Shown: positions 59,428 through 64,000 of the stretch, in pieces
Layout of the letters: every line of letters begins with the position of its first letter
How positions within the stretch are numbered: the stretch's first letter is position 1
Assembly: GCF_051020765.1 (NCBI RefSeq)
Contig: NC_134934.1
Span: 868,001-932,000 of the forward strand
From: Lasioglossum baleicum
Lineage: Eukaryota > Arthropoda > Insecta > Hymenoptera > Halictidae
Length of the DNA stretch: 64,000 nucleotides
Direction: 5' to 3'
Made by a program: the position numbers and the translations under genes
Notes under the pieces: generated by a model
What the model saw: only the letters and a program-made list of their open reading frames with translations
Told to the model about the DNA's origin: nothing
Database searches by the model: none

Positions 59428-60312
59428 TGGGGCTAGTCTACCCTCGATTTGTAACTAGAAAGGAACTAGAATCTTACTAGATTTTGGGTCGAAAATATGG
59501 GTTTGCGCCCAGACGTTGATTGACCTTATTAGAACAAATTGTGGGCTGTGTGAGGGCTCATTCGAAAGAGGAAGGTTAGACGCAGCGCGCTTTTCTCACG
59601 AGGTTAACGAGATTATGTTTATATCTAATAATATGATGGCCCAAAGTCGAGAAAAAATCTAGGAAAAAATCCCGCAGATTTCAATGCATTTTCTGTCTCT
59701 AATAGACTTTTTTGGCTTATGAGATGAGAAAGGCGCGCTGCGTTGAACCTTCCTCTTTCGAATGAGCCCTCACACAGCCCACAATTTGTTCTAATAGGGT
59801 CAATCAACGTCTGGGCGCAGATCCATGTTTCGACCCATTTTTCTAGTAGGATTCTAGTTATTTGCTAGATATTTGCTATTTACTAGAATCTTACTAGAAA
59901 AATGGGTCGAAACATGGATCTGCGCCCAGACGTTGATTGACCCTATTAGAACAAATTGTGGGCTGTGTGAGGGCTCATTCGAAAGAGGAAGGTTCAACGC
60001 AGCGCGCCTTTCTCATCTCATAAGCCAAAAAAGTCTATTAGAGACAGAAAATGCATTGAAATCTGCGGGATTTTTTCCTAGATTTTTTCTCGACTTTGGG
60101 CCATCATATTATTAGATATAAACATAATCTCGTTAACCTCGTGAGAAAAGCGCGCTGCGTCTAACCTTCCTCTTTCGAATGAGCCCTCACACAGCCCACA
60201 ATTTGTTCTAATAAGGTCAATCAACGTCTGGCCGCAAACCCATATTTTCGACCCAAAATCTAGTAAGATTCTAGGTATTTTCTAGTTACAAATCGAGGGT
60301 AGACTAGCCCCT
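59428..60312. mobile_element. Palindromic TA element, cluster 3 copy 3, type e/e
   Basis: 885 bp, closely similar to the preceding copy. TA at 59426-59427 and 60313-60314. Unique DNA starts after it. Confidence 0.9.
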
Positions 60313-60314
60313 TA

Positions 60315-60800
60315 TACTTTTGTCGGTAACAACCCTGATAGCACAGTTTGGAACTGCCAGGAATAGTCCAGAGCGTGGAGTGAATTTGGAGGGCAGTATG
60401 GTTCCAGACGCCGCTTATTGGCTGCTCGGAGCAATGGTTGGAGTACATCTAGAAAGAGTGTGGAGTTGCATGCCAGTGGGCTTCCGAAAACGATTACAGG
60501 TGTACAAAGTCCGCCGTCACAGCATCTAGAGGGCAGCTTCTTCCTTCCAGATGGAAGGCAGCTCGTGGAGTCTGTGTGGAACGGCCATGCCGTTATACAG
60601 GGCAGCACCGTCGGTGAGGTTATGTCAGTAATGTTGGTAATGTCGGTGAAATGAATTTCTACACATTGTACAAATATGTAGCAGTCTTCCTTTTTACCGA
60701 CAATTCCAAATACCGATTCTGAATGAAAACGAAATAATAAACCCGATATAAAAAAATATTAAATTTTATTTATTTCTATTATATCTATATTATTTTTCCT
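60315..60800. other. Unassigned sequence
   Basis: A moderately GC-rich stretch to about 60655 with overlapping open frames on both strands but no recognisable protein. Nothing further can be supported. Confidence 0.3.
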
Positions 60801-60850
60801 AGACTGCGGATCTTTGTGCAAAATAAAAATTGTCTGCATCGATCGCAAGA
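60801..60850. repeat. Left-end fragment of TAGACTG-family MITE
   Basis: The sequence 'ctagactgcggatctttgtg' followed by 'caaaataaaaattg' matches the left end of copy d at 55642. No right end was found. Confidence 0.55.
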
Positions 60851-60985
60851 GAGATGGAAACTATATGTACAAATTGAATGTTACGTTCTTCCCCCCTTGC
60901 CGTAATTTTCTTTACAGTTACATTAAGAGTAAACCTACACATAAATCAATAAACTAGTAATACATTAATTATCCCCTAATACGTA

Positions 60986-61662
60986 CAGTTACACGAATTA
61001 ATATTCGGACGATCTAAAGAAGATGATAACTTTTTAAATATTGTACTATACGATTTGAATTTTTTGGGGGAGCTGGAACAATTAGTTTACTGCAGGATGT
61101 GAAAAGAAATTTTTTCAAAAATTGCATTTGGTCGGAATTGCAGAGAAAATACTAAAAGTTACATTTTACAACTTTTTCGCGCGGGCCTATATTGAAAATT
61201 TAAAAAGTACGTTTTGTAGGCCTGCGTAAATAATGTGCACTGTGAAAGTTTCATCGAAATCGGTTGATGCGGGAAAAAACGACAGGCCTTGAAAGATGTA
61301 AGAATTCTTCGATGTAGGCTGAAAATCTGCGATTTTTACCATCTTTAAACGTTTGTAGCTCATTGCAACGTCAACCGATTTTGACGAAATGTTCAAAATA
61401 TGTTTAGTCGACACAGATCTACAAAGCGTATTTTTCAATTTTTCAATATGGGCTCACATAAAAAAGTTGTAAAATGCAACTCTTAGTATTTTTTCATACA
61501 ATCCCGATCAATTGCAATTTTTGAAAAAATTTCTTTTCACATCCTGTAGTAAACTAATTGCTGTAGCTCCCCAAAAAAGTTCAAATCGTTTAGTACAGTA
61601 TTAAAAAAGTTCTCGTCTTTTTTAGAACGTCCGAATATTAATTCGAGTAATTGCAGTTCCCG
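60986..61662. mobile_element. Palindromic TA-type MITE (677 bp)
   Basis: The arms mirror each other: 'cgaattaatattcggacg' at the left and 'cgtccgaatattaattcg' at the right, and 'aaattttttcaaaaattgca' against 'tgcaatttttgaaaaaattt'. Near its centre are the 'agctcattgcaacgtcaacc' and 'aatcggttgatg' phrases shared with 47821-48422. The right TA (61663-61664) abuts the next MITE. Confidence 0.8.
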
Positions 61663-61666
61663 TATA

Positions 61667-62070
61667 GCCTTTTTCCAGGATTGCAAGGATGCGGGATTCG
61701 CCTCTTCTCATCTCTCGATAATAATACAAACACGGGGTTTCTCACTAGTTAAAAACGCTAGATAAAAGATCGATCTAGGGCCCCATCTCCCTCAAAGGTC
61801 CTATTTTCCGTTTACGTGGCGAAATTTGCATTAGTCGTCACCGTAATTTGCATTATTCGGGAGCATACAAGCTATTTTCATAGCTACATGCTGCCGAATA
61901 ATGCCAATTACGCCTCGTAAACGAAAAAATAGAACTTTTGAGGCAGATAGTGTTCTAGATCGTTCTTTTATCTAGCGTTTTTGACTAGTGAAAAACCCCG
62001 TGTTTGTATTATTATCGAGAGATGAGAATAAGAGGCGAATCCCGCACCCTTGCAATCCTGAAAACGAGTC
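61667..62070. mobile_element. Palindromic TA-type MITE (family GCAAGG), full copy
   Basis: 404 bp with mirrored arms ('aggattgcaaggatgcggga' and 'atcccgcacccttgcaatcc'), TA on both sides. It is the best reference copy of the family, which is also present at 431-505, 54179-54560 and 57505-57641. Confidence 0.85.
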
Positions 62071-62856
62071 TACTTCCTTTTAATAAACTAAAGCAAGGAT
62101 TTGAAACCAAGGAGTATGTTCGGTTGCAGGTAGCTACGGTATAAAGTTTAGTACATTAACGGTATAAAAGGTCCAAATACATCTGGCTACATCGGCTGTG
62201 CTTCTTTCGGCTGGCTAAAAATCACTTTGTTGGGAGGTACATCTGGAAGGTCTTTAGCTGAATGTTTTATGACGGCCTCGCCTGTGAATTCGGACTCGCG
62301 CTTGTTCCTTCGCGCGGAGGGTTTTACGACGGAACATTAAGTGGCCTGTAGTTCCTATTTCATTTGGAACAACCTAAGCATTGGAAAAACCGAAAGAATA
62401 CCGGTATTATTTCGGTTTCGGTAGAAAATTGATTGTGCCGTTATTCGAAGACTTTGAATAAATCCACTATCCACAGTCCAAATTCTATCTTGAGATTAGT
62501 CTTTTTTTAATCGGAAGAACGCCACACGAAGCAGCTAGCGTCATTTACATGAAACAATTACGAAAAATAAACAAGGTCTGCAATTAACTTGTTAGTGGTT
62601 TCATGCCAATATGTCTGGCTGGCCGACGCGCGTCGGGTTACCTGGCCGTGTTTATTGCACCACTTGGCTACGGTGACCGAAGTCTTCGCCGCCCTGGCAG
62701 AAAATTATTCGAAGCTACACCGTTTCGATAGTTTCCAGATGGCTGGGAAACCCAAAGGTCTGGTCGCCACATGTGCGATCTTGCCGAATCCTAGGGCCCG
62801 CTTCAAGCACTAGCTTAAAAGTTCCGTTCACCCCCAAATGGGACTTTCACCAACAT
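62071..62856. other. Intergenic region, no gene seen
   Basis: An open frame at 62589-62813 has no recognisable similarity, and its surroundings show no splice or start context worth a gene call. Confidence 0.35.
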
Positions 62857-63440
62857 GTTCAGTCGCGTTTTTAACACTTTTTAATGGGTTGTTAACATTT
62901 TTTTATCTTATTAGGAATTTATTTTAGTTAGTGATCATATTCATCGATAAAAAAAGATGAGTATACGGTACTATTTATATTGAGTCCTACAAAATATTGC
63001 AATTAGAATTACGATTTCAATTATGTCTACTTGTTCTTTGAATACAGTAGAGACTCCCGTATCCGTACCCCCATTATCCGAATACATACCCTAATATAAG
63101 CAAAGAGGATTAGATTGAATATAAGGACGTCCTATTGTCCGTATGTTCTGTTATCGCCGCGTCGCTCGCTGTGCCGGGATTCAAATGCGCGCCGTCTCCA
63201 GATTCCGACTTTCTGACTCATGCTTCCGAAACTTCGGCAACGTAAAAATCGAAGGAACGCGTCGGCGTCGATCAGTCGAGCAGGTAGTTCACACAGACAG
63301 AGTAGAGGTACGCTTGTGTGTAGCGCGCAAGCAATTGAACAGGCACTCAGACGGGCTGAGTTTTCACGTTACCGAAGTTTCGAAAGCATGAGGCGAAAAG
63401 TCAGAGTCTGGAGACGGCGCACAGTGTGACCTTTCGTCCA
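62857..63440. repeat. Decayed relative of the 3.3-kb palindrome
   Basis: 62857-63050 matches the loop at 20413-20590 ('atattgagtcctacaa', 'aattagaattacgatt'). 63176-63440 matches the right arm near 21888 ('gggattcaaatgcgcgccgt', 'cttccgaaacttcggcaac'). Between them, 63046-63150 begins 'acagtagagactcccgtatc', which resembles pogo/Tigger-type termini. Confidence 0.65.
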
Positions 63441-63931
63441 AATCGGAGACAAAATCGAAGAACTTTTGATAGAAATAAGGTAGAGCGATGAAATTTTTTA
63501 AAAATTAAAGCTGAAACATTACAGAATATGGGAAAAATAGGGAGATTATGGTAAGAACGTTTTTTAACGTTGAGAAAATTCGTTAAACTTGCACAATTTC
63601 GAGAAAATTGTGGTTTTTCCAATACCACGCGCGGAAATTTTTTTTTTAATTTTTGCTATATATCATTTCCCGTAGATTTTTTCACGCCGATTTCAAATCT
63701 GGTCTCAAAATTTGTCTACGACCTCAGGATATTGCAAAATCGATTTCTTTAAATTCTACATGTTTAACGAATTTTCTCGGTTAAAAAACGTTCGTACCAT
63801 AACTTCCCTATTTTTCCCATATTCTGCAAAGTTTCAGCTTTCATTTTAAAAAAATTTCATCGCTCTACCTCATTTCTATCGAAAGTTCTTTGATTTTGAA
63901 TCGAGTCTGGTCCAAATTTTCCACTGTGCGC
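63417..63931. mobile_element. Palindromic element with GCGCACAGTG ends
   Basis: The left arm (63417-63600) and right arm (63750-63931) mirror each other through 'aggtagagcgatgaaatttt' and 'aaaatttcatcgctctacct'. Both tips read GCGCACAGTG. No TA or clear target duplication was found. The interior is non-coding. Confidence 0.7.
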
Positions 63932-64000
63932 CGACGCGACGAAATCTCTCCGTATTTAATCATTGATTAAACACGTTTAATCAATCATAATGTATTAATA

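Noticed and set aside
62589..62813. 75-codon open frame as a gene
   Set aside because: No recognised similarity, no splice partners and a poor start context.

Overview
The window looks like nuclear DNA of an insect, most plausibly a hymenopteran such as an ant or bee. The evidence is AT-rich DNA, mostly short GT-AG introns (often 60-150 nt), single-copy animal housekeeping genes and many TA- or 8-bp-target DNA-transposon remnants. I cannot name the genus. All gene models were built by hand from reading frames, splice signals and phase agreement between exons.

Layout. A broken Tc1-like transposase lies at 535-1173 (-). TTC27 (TPR protein, 8 exons, -) occupies 1502-4889. A small gene with an AKAP2_C/MISP-like motif (-) spans 6024-17085; its long introns hold hAT and TA-type MITEs. 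From 18.1 to 22.2 kb there are decayed repeats and a 3.3-kb palindrome. CINP (+, 22496-23704) and a ZNF839-like AT-hook/zinc-finger gene (-, 25163-29408) are tail to tail. An 11-kb array of palindromic elements (29681-40654) follows. Then come the Rag GTPase RagC/D (+, 41775-43622), two exons of an unrecognised gene (-, 43895-44343), GCP5 of the gamma-tubulin ring complex (-, 45052-49660), a second palindromic cluster (50256-52007), PDIA6 (ER disulfide isomerase, -, 53679-56555), a third cluster (57644-60312), and a repeat-rich right end (60986-63931).

The genes do not form one pathway. They serve ribosome/RNA housekeeping (TTC27, perhaps CINP), chromatin or transcription (ZNF839-like), nutrient sensing by TORC1 (RagC/D), microtubule nucleation (GCP5) and ER folding (PDIA6). 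PDIA6 has a perfect ER-stress element (CCAAT-N9-CCACG) about 170 nt upstream of its start codon. CINP and ZNF839 are also convergent neighbours in human, as I recall it, so this pair may be ancient.

The most unusual content is the palindromic element family: about 18 copies or pieces, full length 874-887 bp. Each full copy is stem-loop-stem', a short hinge, then the reverse complement of the first half, flanked by TA. Constant blocks alternate with two variable blocks of at least five types, and the variable blocks normally match between arms. The copies sit head to tail at shared TA dinucleotides, nest inside one another, form chimeras and have been duplicated as a block of about 5.01 kb. 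No ORF of transposase size is present in them.
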